A DNA stretch of 64,000 nucleotides. It comes from Ascoidea rubescens DSM 1968 (Eukaryota; Ascomycota; Saccharomycetes; Ascoideales; Ascoideaceae). Under the pieces are notes generated by a model. It was not told where the DNA came from. It saw only the letters and a list, made by a program, of their open reading frames with translations, and ran no database searches. Each line of letters begins with the position of its first letter. The first letter of the stretch is position 1. Shown here one piece after another: positions 32,701 to 41,965 of the stretch. The position numbers and the translations under genes are program-made. Location of the stretch: contig NW_017962919.1 in the NCBI RefSeq assembly GCF_001661345.1, positions 958,317 through 1,022,316 of the forward strand, read 5' to 3'.

Positions 32701-33170
32701 GTTTCATAGTCGTTTTCGATTCTTTTGATGGAGAACGCTCTTTGAGCTTGTTCTCGAAGGTTTGATCTGTACTTTCTAATTTGGGTTCTGTAGTATAAAG
32801 AGAAGATGACCATGAATGGGAAGACAGGAGCGAGGGAAAATTTGAATTTGCCCAAGATAAAACATGTCAAGCCAGCTAAAATGAAAATAGCAACATTGTG
32901 GTACCAATCACCATAGGCGAAATCGGGCAAGAGATTGTCAAGATGAGTTGGAGTGTTTAATAGATCGTCCAATTCGTCTTCTAGAGAGAGGATATCAAAT
33001 TCCAGCCAGCCTACAGTTTCTTTCCAACCTCTGAAGTTTGCAGATTTGGGGACTCTTTTTTTGACAACAGGTTGCTGAGGTTGATTGATACTTTTGGAGG
33101 TACCATTAGTATTGCTGACGTTGTCAGCAGCTACTAAAGAAGTTTTTGAGGAAGATAAGGGAGTAGCCAT
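29709..33170 (-). CDS. TCB: Tricalbin (SMP and C2-domain ER-plasma membrane tether)
   Basis: 1,153 residues, the size of S. cerevisiae Tcb1/Tcb2. The cytosolic N-terminus is followed by a hydrophobic hairpin (NVAIFILAGLTCFILGKF then LAPVFPFMVIFSLYY), an SMP lipid-transfer domain (about residues 130-340, with WLNTFLDKFWLYLEP, PPFVTGIWIDTLTLGTKPF, MDWSVSMTP, PGLLPLIND) and several C2 domains. The last C2 has a full set of acidic calcium loops (SADRNGKSDPF and FDWDFGEGQDDKLG); an earlier one has DPYLTF and YDFNDDRKDVQ. Family role: tethering cortical ER to the plasma membrane and lipid transfer. The Lys-rich C-terminus is KHKIFGRKKDSNDD. No CTG codon was found in the parts scanned. Which of TCB1/2/3 is closest is not decided. 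Confidence 0.93.
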   Translation of the reverse strand: MATPLSSSKTSLVAADNVSNTNGTSKSINQPQQPVVKKRVPKSANFRGWKETVGWLEFDILSLEDELDDLLNTPTHLDNLLPDFAYGDWYHNVAIFILAGLTCFILGKFKFSLAPVFPFMVIFSLYYRTQIRKYRSNLREQAQRAFSIKRIENDYETMDWLNTFLDKFWLYLEPSICQIVCDQANPILASLPQIPPFVTGIWIDTLTLGTKPFRIEHVKTFPRTSDDVVVMDWSVSMTPNEISDMNNKQLKNHVNQKFVIKIKLFNFITFPIVVEDVAFHVTVRVRIRMMSSYPNIDTVNVSLPEFPKFDFVSKVFGQGIFNWEVLSVPGLLPLINDMILKFAGPILFNPFSFQLNIEELLKGNLTGAIGVLTILLKDAKDIKLFDQTSGNTIDPYLTFNFNGPTLAKSKTIEDTCDPVWNESIYILVNSLAQPLQMICYDFNDDRKDVQMGTINFDIQSLKTSPTQPNLAVPLLRNNKPVGTLFFDLNYSPVLEGKRLIDGSTEPPPELNTGIARIEINEIKIENPENPNTFVELYINKELILTTSTVKSNNNPIWNVSSEKLILDKRKTRVLLIVKNDKNEKLDYLVTSLNDIVDRSEIDKKWIPLKDGNGEIKVTSQWKPVRLADVPGASGYSDPIGVVRVAIDKAVGLRNLENVGTIDPYARILINGFQRGRTLAVDSSIDPIWNEVLYATVTGPNQKLTIEGMDVEKISADRTLGSFDIKLNEIIHKGDDNNYIEHVDKEYRSNKLVSKKGPKGTITYHLSFFPAIPVMDLDEIAEEDEATALKLQKEKEKEKENPTNKSDKDAKINKEIDLAELDKSHKLRLNLNELMNYNSGVFVYQILQGAFNNSNLYIQAFFDADSYPQYVSDKLRQSKCIINDTGDVVVKELEYSRATFRLVKDKDQSRAEDCIAEASLPTRVLLQNSYAGTSKVSFNDGSVIRLQTKFIPITFENLPLQDTILNSGQLTVTVLNGRNLISADRNGKSDPFVEVRLNGKKYLKTKTIKKTLNPDWITKEECVIPLTNRTHSHLEVRCFDWDFGEGQDDKLGIGFVDLTKVPLDAPSEVQVPLNLDGKDGGYITLKLAFQPLYIYSVRKKEGTFADGATKVFGAGKTFVGAGGKVIGGAAGVVGKGGSFVKHKIFGRKKDSNDD

Positions 33171-33885
33171 TAATTGAAAAGGCGCAAAAACATGAAAGCC
33201 AGCAAGAAAGAATTAAAAAGAAGAAAACACTGAATGGTTACTTGCCCAAGAATAAGAAGCAGAAGAAGTAGAAGTGGATGCAGAAGTGGAAGCCAAATTT
33301 TGAAAATAAGTGGTGAAATGAAATGAAATGAATTGAGTTGATAAACATAGCAAGTGAGAGAAGCCGTGATTTCATCCGGCTGGAGGTTACCCGGTTTCAA
33401 AAACAGTATGGGATCCGTGGCTTAGAAGCAGAAAAGAGCAGTCCGGGTAATCTCTGCAGAGCTACTTGAGATTGCGGATGACGCACAGAGGGCTGCAGCG
33501 AGGTTGTGTCAGACGGGGTCTGTATAAACAGGGTCTGGGTCGGACTGTAACTGAGCTATCCGGGGTGTCGGTCTTGTCCGAGGGTACCGAAAAGCCAGTC
33601 GCCTGAGGACGCCGGTGGTGAGCGAAAGACGATGAGCTGCTGCTTTTGGAGCTTTTGGAGGAGCTGCTGCTTCTGCTGCTTCTGCTGCTTCTAGCCAGTT
33701 TGGTGAGCTTGGTGATTTTGCTGCTTCTGTCTCTGCTGGTGCTGTTTTTAATCCAAGCCTGTTTCAGCCTTCTCACTTCCACACAAACCCTAAACACTAT
33801 TCTACTCAGATCAAGATTCACACAAGACCCAATTGATAACTGCTACTTGTTTTCTTTTTTTTTCTTCTCCAGTTGCTCATCAATA
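33171..33885. other. Divergent intergenic region with CTGCTT repeats
   Basis: 715 bp, GC-rich from about 33420 to 33740. It contains imperfect CTGCTTCTG repeats at about 33654-33742 that create spurious Leu-rich (plus) and Ser-rich (minus) frames. Promoter for the tricalbin and LicD-like genes. Confidence 0.55.
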
Positions 33886-36435
33886 ATGCTACGAAGAACA
33901 AACTACAACAGATCTGATCCTGATGCTTTGGAGGACATCGGTGTCATTGATATTGCTGCCAGTGACCATTCCTCCAAACACTACTGGCTTCCCTCCAATG
34001 TCAACTCTCGTTTCCATCGCACGAAACACTACAATCTGAACATCAATATTCTTTCTTCTCTAAGCTTACTCAAGTTCTACATGCTGTTTTTGCTCAAATT
34101 CATCAGAAAAAACTTCAAAATTTTAGTCCTCTCAACTTCAATTTTATCCCTCCTCTATCTTTATTCCAATAACAGCAATTTCGATAATACCAGTGGCTTG
34201 ATCTTGGATCACCTTAATTCAGATTCAAATCAAATCAATTTAAATTTTGGGTCAAATCTTAATTCAAATCTTAATTCTATTCCTGATTCTCATCTTAATT
34301 CTAAAATCGATAATAATGATAATAATGATAATAATGATAATAATAACAATAATAATATTCACAAAAATCACAAAAACCACAACAATTTTTACAATTCCCA
34401 CAACTCACATCATTACAAAGATTCTCATAAAGAAAATCATCTCAAAATTGATAATGATATCAATGATGATTATGACACCACAATTACCGAATTATCAAAA
34501 GAATCCTCTTCCCCATCCTCTTCTTATTCACCCTCAAAAATATCTCAATTTCAGCACTTGAATGACTACACCTATGTAGCTTATCTCTCAATCATCGAAT
34601 CCTATCTATACCATCTAACCAAAAATGGTCCAAGATTTCCTCCAGAACTAGACTTTAGCTGGCAAGATTGGATAGACATGTCTCTCTTAAACCCTCTTCT
34701 AAAGGAAAAACCAAACTGCAAAAAATTATCCTCTTTAGCTTCTCCCAAAAATTTAGTCAACAAAAGAATGTCCTGGTTTGCCTGTATCAACGATCTCAAT
34801 AAAGACAAAAACTCAATCCAAAAATCCCCCAATGATCCAGATTTAGGCTTTAAATTCAACTTCCCAAACATCTATGGCGATTCTCAATTCAGATTGTCCA
34901 TCAGAGGAAAATCTTATTTATACTCAATGGCACCACTTCCAAACAAATTAATCTTTTTGGGTGGTGATCTAGCCTTTGTCATTAAAATTAAAAACAAAAA
35001 CTCAATTCTAAATAATGGAATGATCGATAACTACATTATAAAAAAATCAAAATTATTAAATCTATCAAAATCTCAAGTACTAAACCTAAAGCTAAACGAA
35101 ACTGATGAATTCCTAAAAATTTCAACAATACTCAATAGACCTTTAATCGATAAGAAAAATAATCCAAACTTTGAAAAATTCAACTACATCAACATTAACA
35201 ACTTATCCTTTACCTTTCCTGAAGACTCTGAAAAATCACAATTTGCAGAAAATGCAAGAATTTTAAAAAAAAATTACTTCTTCACTGCAAGAATTAAAAA
35301 AGATTACGATAACTATATTCCAACAGCTGATGACTTAAAAATTATAAATGACCAAAATTACAATCCCAAAAACGACCCGCACTTTGATCCAAATCAATTT
35401 GTTAATTATGATTCCATAATCGAAACTCCCTATGATTGGAGATTTTTTAATCAAGTATTAAACTCCTATCAGCATCGTATTGCCCTACACAAAGCAATCC
35501 GAACTTTTAGCCAATTTACAATCAATCTCGGCCTAACAACTTGGCTATCTCAAGATTCGTTAATTGGCTGGCAGAGAAATGGATTGGTGTCTCCTTGGGA
35601 TAAAGTTGTTCATTTTGAGTTGCCTGCTGAAGATATGATCAGATTGGCTAATGTTCTAAACAATACTATTGTTATCGCTGATCCTCTTGAAGGCCAAGGC
35701 CGTTATTTTCTAGATATCTCGCCTCATTATATGGAAAGAGCTCGTTACAACGATGGTGGTGCTTCTCCCGACTCGCCTGATGCAAGATTTATTGATATCA
35801 AGACTGGTGTTTACTTGGAACTTAGTGGCGTTGTAAGAAGTTTAACCAACAACTTACCTGATCTTATTGAAAAATCTTTTCCAAATGAATCAAAAAAATA
35901 CTATAATGAATTAAAATTATCTGAAGAGAGAAAAAATGACTATCAAGAACAGAACCAAGATGGCCAGGATGATAATATACAGTTTTTAAATACAGGAATG
36001 GGAAATTTCTATCATGTCAACGAATTATTGCCCTTACGAAGAACGTTATTTGAAGGGAAACTAATCAACATTCCCTATGACACTCCCGGTATTTTGAACC
36101 ATCAATATAGCGATATTGTTCATCTTGTGGAATTTAATGGATGGTCATATAAAGACCATTTACGTTTGTGGGTCCCAAGTAAGAAGTGTAAATACATCCA
36201 AAACGAAGACATTAAATTATTTGAAAATGGAGGAAGCTCTTTTATGGGTGCCTGTCATGACAGAAATATCTGGAGACAGTACAATCTAACAAAAGAAATC
36301 ACAGAGTTTAAAAGAAATGAAAACAAAAGCGATATTGCACTCAGTTTAAGTATTGAGGATGAATTTCCAATGATCTTTCCCGATTTATGGGCAGAGAACG
36401 ACCGAAGGATTAAAGAAAATGAAAAGACCAGCTAA
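33886..36435 (+). CDS. LicD/Mnn4-family Golgi protein with altered Asp motif
   Basis: An 849-residue type II membrane protein: short cytosolic tail, hydrophobic anchor (about residues 65-95), Asn/His/Asp-rich stem with (DNN)n repeat, then a LicD-like domain near residues 540-780. It resembles yeast Mnn4 and YJR061W, regulators of or enzymes in mannosylphosphate transfer to N-glycans: LTTWLSQDSLIGWQRNGLVSPW, GRYFLDISP, DARFIDIKTGVYLELSG and LLPLRRTLFEGKLINIPYD. In Mnn4-type LicD proteins PW is followed by an Asp cluster (DxDxD-like); here it reads PWDKVVHFELP, keeping one Asp (about residue 575), so metal-dependent transfer may be lost. The start is ATG at 33886; the upstream Leu-run frame is noncoding. 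Confidence 0.8.
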   Translation: MLRRTNYNRSDPDALEDIGVIDIAASDHSSKHYWLPSNVNSRFHRTKHYNLNINILSSLSLLKFYMLFLLKFIRKNFKILVLSTSILSLLYLYSNNSNFDNTSGLILDHLNSDSNQINLNFGSNLNSNLNSIPDSHLNSKIDNNDNNDNNDNNNNNNIHKNHKNHNNFYNSHNSHHYKDSHKENHLKIDNDINDDYDTTITELSKESSSPSSSYSPSKISQFQHLNDYTYVAYLSIIESYLYHLTKNGPRFPPELDFSWQDWIDMSLLNPLLKEKPNCKKLSSLASPKNLVNKRMSWFACINDLNKDKNSIQKSPNDPDLGFKFNFPNIYGDSQFRLSIRGKSYLYSMAPLPNKLIFLGGDLAFVIKIKNKNSILNNGMIDNYIIKKSKLLNLSKSQVLNLKLNETDEFLKISTILNRPLIDKKNNPNFEKFNYININNLSFTFPEDSEKSQFAENARILKKNYFFTARIKKDYDNYIPTADDLKIINDQNYNPKNDPHFDPNQFVNYDSIIETPYDWRFFNQVLNSYQHRIALHKAIRTFSQFTINLGLTTWLSQDSLIGWQRNGLVSPWDKVVHFELPAEDMIRLANVLNNTIVIADPLEGQGRYFLDISPHYMERARYNDGGASPDSPDARFIDIKTGVYLELSGVVRSLTNNLPDLIEKSFPNESKKYYNELKLSEERKNDYQEQNQDGQDDNIQFLNTGMGNFYHVNELLPLRRTLFEGKLINIPYDTPGILNHQYSDIVHLVEFNGWSYKDHLRLWVPSKKCKYIQNEDIKLFENGGSSFMGACHDRNIWRQYNLTKEITEFKRNENKSDIALSLSIEDEFPMIFPDLWAENDRRIKENEKTS
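34309..34360. repeat. (GATAATAAT)n coding Asp-Asn-Asn repeat
   Basis: Tandem nonamer units in the stem region of the LicD-like protein, ending in an Asn run. Confidence 0.8.
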
Positions 36436-37585
36436 TTCTAATCAAATCTTGTACTTTTTAGTGAAAAAATAATAAATTTCAATCGTGTATTCATCGGGTT
36501 ATTAGTAAAATCCATTAAAAGCAACTTGTTAGACTAAAAGCATGTTTTTGTTGGTTCAAAATGCTGTTTCCCTTCGATTGCTGCTGAAATTTGATGATAT
36601 AATCGACTACGCTCACTTTCCCAAAAAAACGCATAAAAATCCTCGTTTCAGTTTCAATTACGCACCAAAAAAATTTTATTTGCTTATATGGATAAACTCT
36701 ATCGCTCTAAAAAAATTTCGCCCTTTTTCTATCTTAGGATTATATATACATACATATATTCTTTTACTTGTTTAATTTTTTTTCTATTTATTCTATCATG
36801 GCTAAAACAATCATGTTTTAAACCTGATGCTCACTCTTTTATATCACATCTTCAAAAATCAATACTCAATTGTATCATTAATCAGTCTATTGATGACAAA
36901 GCGAACTAAATAAGCAAATAAGCAACCAACCAATCAAAATTTGAAACTTCCAACAAATTTCATTTGCAGTTAAAGGAAAAAAAAATATATGGTAATGAAG
37001 TATAAACAACATTTGGAAATGAGGACTGTTTAAATTTTTACGAAGTGGAAGTTATCAAAAACATTTAAAATCAAAAGCAGATTTGTAAAACTAAGCTGAA
37101 AACAATGGTAATCAAGGAGAAGTACTAAAAAAATATAAAAAAAAAACCATGAGAAAAATATAAGAAAATTATAAGAAATAAAAAAGTTTATAAAAAAAAA
37201 AGGAATAAAAGTCTTCTAATTATGTTTGAATCTCAACTTTAATAACAAATCTAATAGTCTAATATCCATTTATTATCAAGTTGAAAAAAATAAGGGCAAA
37301 CAAGAAAAATAAAAAAAAATTAATAAAAATAGAGAAAATAGAGAAAATAGAGAAAATAGAAAAGTAAACAAAAGGAACATAATAAGGGAAAAAAAAGGAA
37401 ATATAAAGAAATTTAATGAGAAGTAACCACTGTTTAATATTCATGAAATGTTAAGGAAAAAATAAAAAGTAAAATGATAAAACGATAAAAAAAAAGAAAA
37501 AAAGAAAAAGAAAAAAAAGAAAAAGAAAAAAGAAAAATAGGTCATAAAGTCATATTAAAATTCTGTTATAATAAAAAAAGAGAGA
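36436..37585. other. Convergent 1.15-kb AT-rich intergenic region
   Basis: No supported gene. Contains about 3.5 copies of AGAGAAAAT at 37331-37364 and a pure A/G strand tract at about 37487-37537. Short frames (36542-36909, 37259-37444) are AT-driven. Unusually long for a region that needs only two terminators. Confidence 0.55.
37487..37537. repeat. Polypurine (A,G) tract
   Basis: About 50 bases of only A and G (A-runs broken by single G), just downstream of the RhoGAP stop codon. Confidence 0.85.
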
Positions 37586-39100
37586 TCATATTGAATAATC
37601 AATAGTTTTTGAATTTGGTAATAATCTATAGGAGTATTCAATCAAGAACTCCAAAACTGCCTGAGATAAAAGATATTCATTTGGCGCCATATTATGCTGT
37701 GGATGAGATAAAATAGATGGCTGAAAGATGGCAGATAAGTTTTTTGCAGGCATGAGATTTTCAGTTGAATTCGAGTCAAACACAGCTAATAAATCCAAGA
37801 TATAAAACAATAGCTGTTTTGAGGAAAGAGGCAACTGGGAGATTAATAGTTTGTAATCATTAACAGCATCTTCAATGTCCTTGACCAACTTTTGATGACG
37901 CTTTAATTTTTTCTTTCTTTTTAGCTCTTCATTTGAGGTGGAAAGATTGTCGAGATTTTTATTGAAACTACTGTCAGTAGTGTTATTATCAGTACTGGGG
38001 TTTGAATCATCTGAAGCGCTTAGTGGAGGGGTGATTGCTAGTGTTTTCAAATTAATTTCATTGGAAACTAACTGTTCATCTTCTTCAGGAAGAGAATCCA
38101 AACTATTTTGGTGTTTATGACCTAAAGATATTGAGGTAGGTTTTGAAACAGAAGTGATAGAGGCTTCATTTCTATGTTCAAAATAGATTAGAATTCTCTT
38201 TCTTGAACTTAGAGGCGTTCTCCAGTTTTGGTAGGAGTTCAAAGGTATTATTGGTTCAGGCAAGGAGTTTAGGAATCTTCTCAAAATTGAGGCAGCATCA
38301 TGGACTGTATAACCCTTCCAATCTAATTTCTTGCCATAATATGGTGGAGTGTTGAAAATCTCCTGTAAAGCTTTAACTCTTTTTGATGAGCCACCTAATC
38401 TGAATATTCCTTTTGTTTTGAGGCCATTCAGCTTTAAGAAATTTCCAGCTTTTGCCACTGTGATTGGGATTTTTCCATACTTGACCAAGTTATTTGGATT
38501 TTCGTCAGTTGGAATTAAAATTGAGATTCTTGCTGAAGCTTTATCTAGGGAATCATCTAAGGGAATATTGAAGATTAAATTTTCGTTATTGGAATTATTC
38601 AAATTATTGACGTTGAAAGAATTATAAGAGCTATAAGAATTATAAGAGTTGTAATTATTTAAAGAAGCACTATTGGCAGTGGTTGATACAGAACTGTTGT
38701 TACTGACAAAACTAGATAGGTTTGAATCAAAAGAGGGTTTTGGCAAATGAGTGAAGATGTTGTCAGGGTTTAGGTTGAAATTAATATTCAAGTTTTTGCT
38801 TTTCTTTTCTGGAGAAGAGGCCTGAGTGTCTTTCTTTTTCTTTTTGAGAGACCTCAATCTTTTCAAAGAAGTGTTTCTTTTAAGACCTGACTCCTTCCTG
38901 AAAGGAGCAGTGTTGGAAGTGATGAGAGTGTTGACATCCCCACTAGATATAGACAATACGCTGTGGATGTTGTTGGTGACGATGTTGGAGTGAGTGGGAT
39001 CAGAGATAGAGAAGGTGTATTCATTACTCTTCCTGAAAGGATTAGACCACCAAGAGTTTCTACTTGAGGAGGTTGGGATGGTTGGGGCTTCACCCATCAT
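37586..39100 (-). CDS. SAC7: RhoGAP of the SAC7/BAG7 family
   Basis: A 504-residue GTPase-activating protein for Rho1-type GTPases, by resemblance to yeast Sac7/Bag7 (cell-wall integrity and actin). The N-terminal ~190 residues are Ser/Asn-rich with a basic Lys run. The RhoGAP domain spans about residues 200-495: KYGKIPITVAKAGNFLKLNG, catalytic arginine in GIFRLGGSSKR, TPPYYGKKLDWKGYTVHDAA, SILRRFLNSLPEPIIPL, then after a Ser/Asp-rich insert LPLSSKQLLFYILDLLAVF, NLMPAKNLSAIFQPSILSHP and EFLIEYSYRLLP. The insert of ~80 residues splits the domain, as is also seen in Sac7. MMGEAPTIP is the first in-frame start. Confidence 0.9.
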   Translation of the reverse strand: MMGEAPTIPTSSSRNSWWSNPFRKSNEYTFSISDPTHSNIVTNNIHSVLSISSGDVNTLITSNTAPFRKESGLKRNTSLKRLRSLKKKKKDTQASSPEKKSKNLNINFNLNPDNIFTHLPKPSFDSNLSSFVSNNSSVSTTANSASLNNYNSYNSYSSYNSFNVNNLNNSNNENLIFNIPLDDSLDKASARISILIPTDENPNNLVKYGKIPITVAKAGNFLKLNGLKTKGIFRLGGSSKRVKALQEIFNTPPYYGKKLDWKGYTVHDAASILRRFLNSLPEPIIPLNSYQNWRTPLSSRKRILIYFEHRNEASITSVSKPTSISLGHKHQNSLDSLPEEDEQLVSNEINLKTLAITPPLSASDDSNPSTDNNTTDSSFNKNLDNLSTSNEELKRKKKLKRHQKLVKDIEDAVNDYKLLISQLPLSSKQLLFYILDLLAVFDSNSTENLMPAKNLSAIFQPSILSHPQHNMAPNEYLLSQAVLEFLIEYSYRLLPNSKTIDYSI

Positions 39101-39450
39101 AGAGAAGAAAAGAGAGAGAGTAGTGTTGATGAAACAAGAAAGACTATTTTTGATAGATGTAAAGGACGAATATAAATAGAGAGATATAAAGACTATAAAG
39201 ACTACAAAAACGACGAAAAGCGAGATGAACAGAAGGCAGAAAACCAGCCCAGGGAAAATTTTATGATCAATGATCCAAAGAATGACCCAGACTTCTGGCG
39301 CCCGCCGGCTATTTTTAGGTTTCAGCGACCGCGGTCTAGACTCCTGATCACGACGCGCCCCTCACGCAGCACTCACGTCACGCGTCTCACTCACGTCGCT
39401 CACGCCATCTCATCGCGTGTCTCACGCGCAGCTCGCGCAGCTCACGCAGC
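39101..39450. promoter_or_regulatory. RhoGAP upstream region with CTCACG array and MCB
   Basis: Between the RhoGAP start and the GLC3 stop codon. From about 39358 to 39445 a GC-rich stretch contains six CTCACG copies and one ACGCGT (39380-39385). Lies about 260-350 bp upstream of the RhoGAP ATG, so it may be an upstream regulatory array; function is inferred only. Confidence 0.45.
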
Positions 39451-41571
39451 TCACTCTTCCAACGCAAGCACCAACACTGTTCTGTTGGGGATGTACACCT
39501 GGATGTAGTTGGATCTGTTGTTCCATCTGAGGTCTGTGGTGAAGTATCTGCTTGCCGCCTCGTCGATTCTGTCGTGTCCACCAAACTCTTCTTTTCTGTC
39601 TGAGTTCAACACCACCTTGTACACTCCACCTTTTTCAACCCCTACTCTGTAGTCGGTAAAGCTGATGGTTGGGTGGAAATTGAATATGAACAACAAGTTG
39701 GCTCGTTCAAAAACAATCACTTTGTCCACCTCGTGTTTCAACGAAACATATGCTTGGGGCGCCTTCAACCAATGATATTTGGCTTCGAGGTGTTGCATTG
39801 CCCTGTCAAAGTTGTAAAGCTGCTTGTAGCGCAATAGATCATCACTGATCAAATTAAACTGTCTTCTGGCATAGTGGTATGAGTCGTTGTTGCCTTCTCT
39901 GGGGAAATCTAACCATTCAGGATGTCCAAATTCATTCCCTTCGAAATTCAAGTACCCTTCACCACCCAAAGCATGGGTCAATAGTCTGATCAATTTGTGC
40001 AAAGACATTCCCCGATCAATGATTGGAGACAAAGGTTTCAAAATAGTCATATCAGTGTACATAGCAGCATCCATTAGCCAAAATGCAATGGTTTTATCGC
40101 CGACTAAAGCTTGGTCATGACTTTCACAATAAGCTATGCAATTTTCTCCATATCTTCTATTGGTTAAGGTGTGGATAATGTTTCCCATGTTCCAGTCACT
40201 GTCACTTAAATGTTTCAAGATTTTGATCCACATATCTGGAATGGCCATTGATAGTCTGTAATCAAAATCAACACCACCTTTATCAGCGGATAAACACAAA
40301 GTTGGATAGCCAGACACATCTTCAGCAATTGTTATGAAATTTCTGTCTTCAAGTCGACCACATTGGTGAACTAATTGATTGGCTAGCATTAAATAAGTTA
40401 TGGCTTCTTTATCAACTTGGGCGTTTTCATTCAAATACTCATTATAATTACCACTGAATGCACCACCTGCACCGATACCATGATGCAAATATAGCATACT
40501 AGTCACACCATCGAATCTAAAACCATCAAATTTATAAACGTCCAAATAAAATTTTAAATTTGATAGCAAGAATCTTAGAACTTCATATTTGCCGTAATTG
40601 AATAACTTTGAATCCCACAAATCATGGTTACCTTTACCACCCGAGTGAAAGTATTGGTAGTCAGTTCCATCAAAGTTATTTAAACCATCGAGAACATTTT
40701 TGGATGTATGAGAGTGAACAATGTCCAATAACACAACAATACCCAAAGAGTGAGCAGTGTCAATTAATTCTTTCAAATCTTCTGGAGTACCAAACCTTGA
40801 AGAAATAGCAAAGAAATTAGTAACTTGATAACCAAAAGAAGCATAGTAAGCATGTTCCATGATTGCCATCAATTGAATGGTATTGTAGCCTAGATCTTTG
40901 ATTTTAGGTAAAATGTTTTGAGTAAATTGTTTATAAGTACCAACAACAGGATCAGGAGTCGAGATACCAATGTGACATTCGTAGATTTTCAAGCCATCAT
41001 TTGATTCTAATTTTGGTCTTGGATGTTTGAAAACATAAGGACTCTTGGGATTCCAGAATCTTGCTTTATAGCTTGAATCGACTTTGGATTTATCAATGAC
41101 CTTAGAAAGATCGATAGCCGGTTGAGTCGCTCTGGTGATCCAGGCAGGTAATCTATCGAGTTTTTCACCGTTGGATAACCATAATCTGATTTTAATTTCT
41201 GAGTCATGAGGAATTAAGTAATCATTTGGATTGTTAGGTGAAGGATATAGGGTTATATTGAAGTTTCCATAGTCATCTTTTTGCATCACATTTGAATTTT
41301 CATCCCAATTGTTGAAATCGCCAATGATTGCAGCCTTCACAGCATTGGGAGCCCATTCTTTGTAGGTGATTGAAAGATCTTGTGGGTTAGGTTGCAATCC
41401 ATAATGCTTGTAAGAAGAAGCAAAATTTAGCAAACCATTTTCATTTTCATCAAATGTTTTAATCCAGTTTAGAGAATTGTATCGTCTATTAGCCAATTCG
41501 TTGGCAAATGGTTCTAACCAGGGATCGACATCCACGGCACCTTTAACAACATCAGGAATCTGAAAAGACAT
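39451..41571 (-). CDS. GLC3: 1,4-alpha-glucan (glycogen) branching enzyme
   Basis: A 706-residue GH13 enzyme forming alpha-1,6 branches in glycogen, matching yeast Glc3 (704 aa) along its length. N-terminal part with [22 protein letters not shown] is the CBM48 module. The catalytic barrel has the nucleophile Asp in [12 protein letters not shown], the acid/base Glu in [11 protein letters not shown] and the third Asp in [12 protein letters not shown]. The C-terminal beta domain includes [16 protein letters not shown] and ends [13 protein letters not shown]-like. A plus-strand TATTTATATA at 41687-41696 reads TATATAAATA towards this gene, 116 bp before the ATG. No in-frame CTG occurs in the whole gene (hand scan). 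Confidence 0.97.
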   Translation of the reverse strand: MSFQIPDVVKGAVDVDPWLEPFANELANRRYNSLNWIKTFDENENGLLNFASSYKHYGLQPNPQDLSITYKEWAPNAVKAAIIGDFNNWDENSNVMQKDDYGNFNITLYPSPNNPNDYLIPHDSEIKIRLWLSNGEKLDRLPAWITRATQPAIDLSKVIDKSKVDSSYKARFWNPKSPYVFKHPRPKLESNDGLKIYECHIGISTPDPVVGTYKQFTQNILPKIKDLGYNTIQLMAIMEHAYYASFGYQVTNFFAISSRFGTPEDLKELIDTAHSLGIVVLLDIVHSHTSKNVLDGLNNFDGTDYQYFHSGGKGNHDLWDSKLFNYGKYEVLRFLLSNLKFYLDVYKFDGFRFDGVTSMLYLHHGIGAGGAFSGNYNEYLNENAQVDKEAITYLMLANQLVHQCGRLEDRNFITIAEDVSGYPTLCLSADKGGVDFDYRLSMAIPDMWIKILKHLSDSDWNMGNIIHTLTNRRYGENCIAYCESHDQALVGDKTIAFWLMDAAMYTDMTILKPLSPIIDRGMSLHKLIRLLTHALGGEGYLNFEGNEFGHPEWLDFPREGNNDSYHYARRQFNLISDDLLRYKQLYNFDRAMQHLEAKYHWLKAPQAYVSLKHEVDKVIVFERANLLFIFNFHPTISFTDYRVGVEKGGVYKVVLNSDRKEEFGGHDRIDEAASRYFTTDLRWNNRSNYIQVYIPNRTVLVLALEE

Positions 41572-41965
41572 TAGGAAAACAACAATACAGTGTTCTTGAG
41601 ATGATTGAAACTAAAGAGAAATCAATTGCTGAAAAAATAAATAACAGCAGAAACAGAGATAAAACAAAAAGAAACAAAGAGACGAGTATTTATATACCAG
41701 CTCAGATCCAGCAAGAGGAGCGATAAAGCGATCCCAGCCCTGAGGGACGCACCATGCGGGAGCCCTTGTTTGTCATGTTTCTTGCTGCGCACCATCGCAC
41801 CATGCCGCAGATTCTACTGCAGCAGACAGCCGGTACGCACGGAGGCCTTGCTGCGTTTTGCCACCGGCGCCGGCCGAAACAAATGCGGTGCAATGCCCGA
41901 TTGAGCGGCAGATATATTCGGTGTCACGAGCAGAGCCCGGCCGCTGTTCAATTACATATACACAT
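41572..41965 (-). promoter_or_regulatory. GLC3 promoter with TATA box and GC-rich patch
   Basis: TATATAAATA (minus) at 41687-41696 is a good TATA element. From about 41700 to 41945 the region is GC-rich, unlike the flanking coding sequence. Frames on both strands here are not recognisable as protein. Confidence 0.55.

Noticed and set aside
33462-33821. Ser/Lys-rich minus-strand frame upstream of the LicD-like gene
   Set aside because: Produced by CTGCTT repeats read in antisense; no other features.
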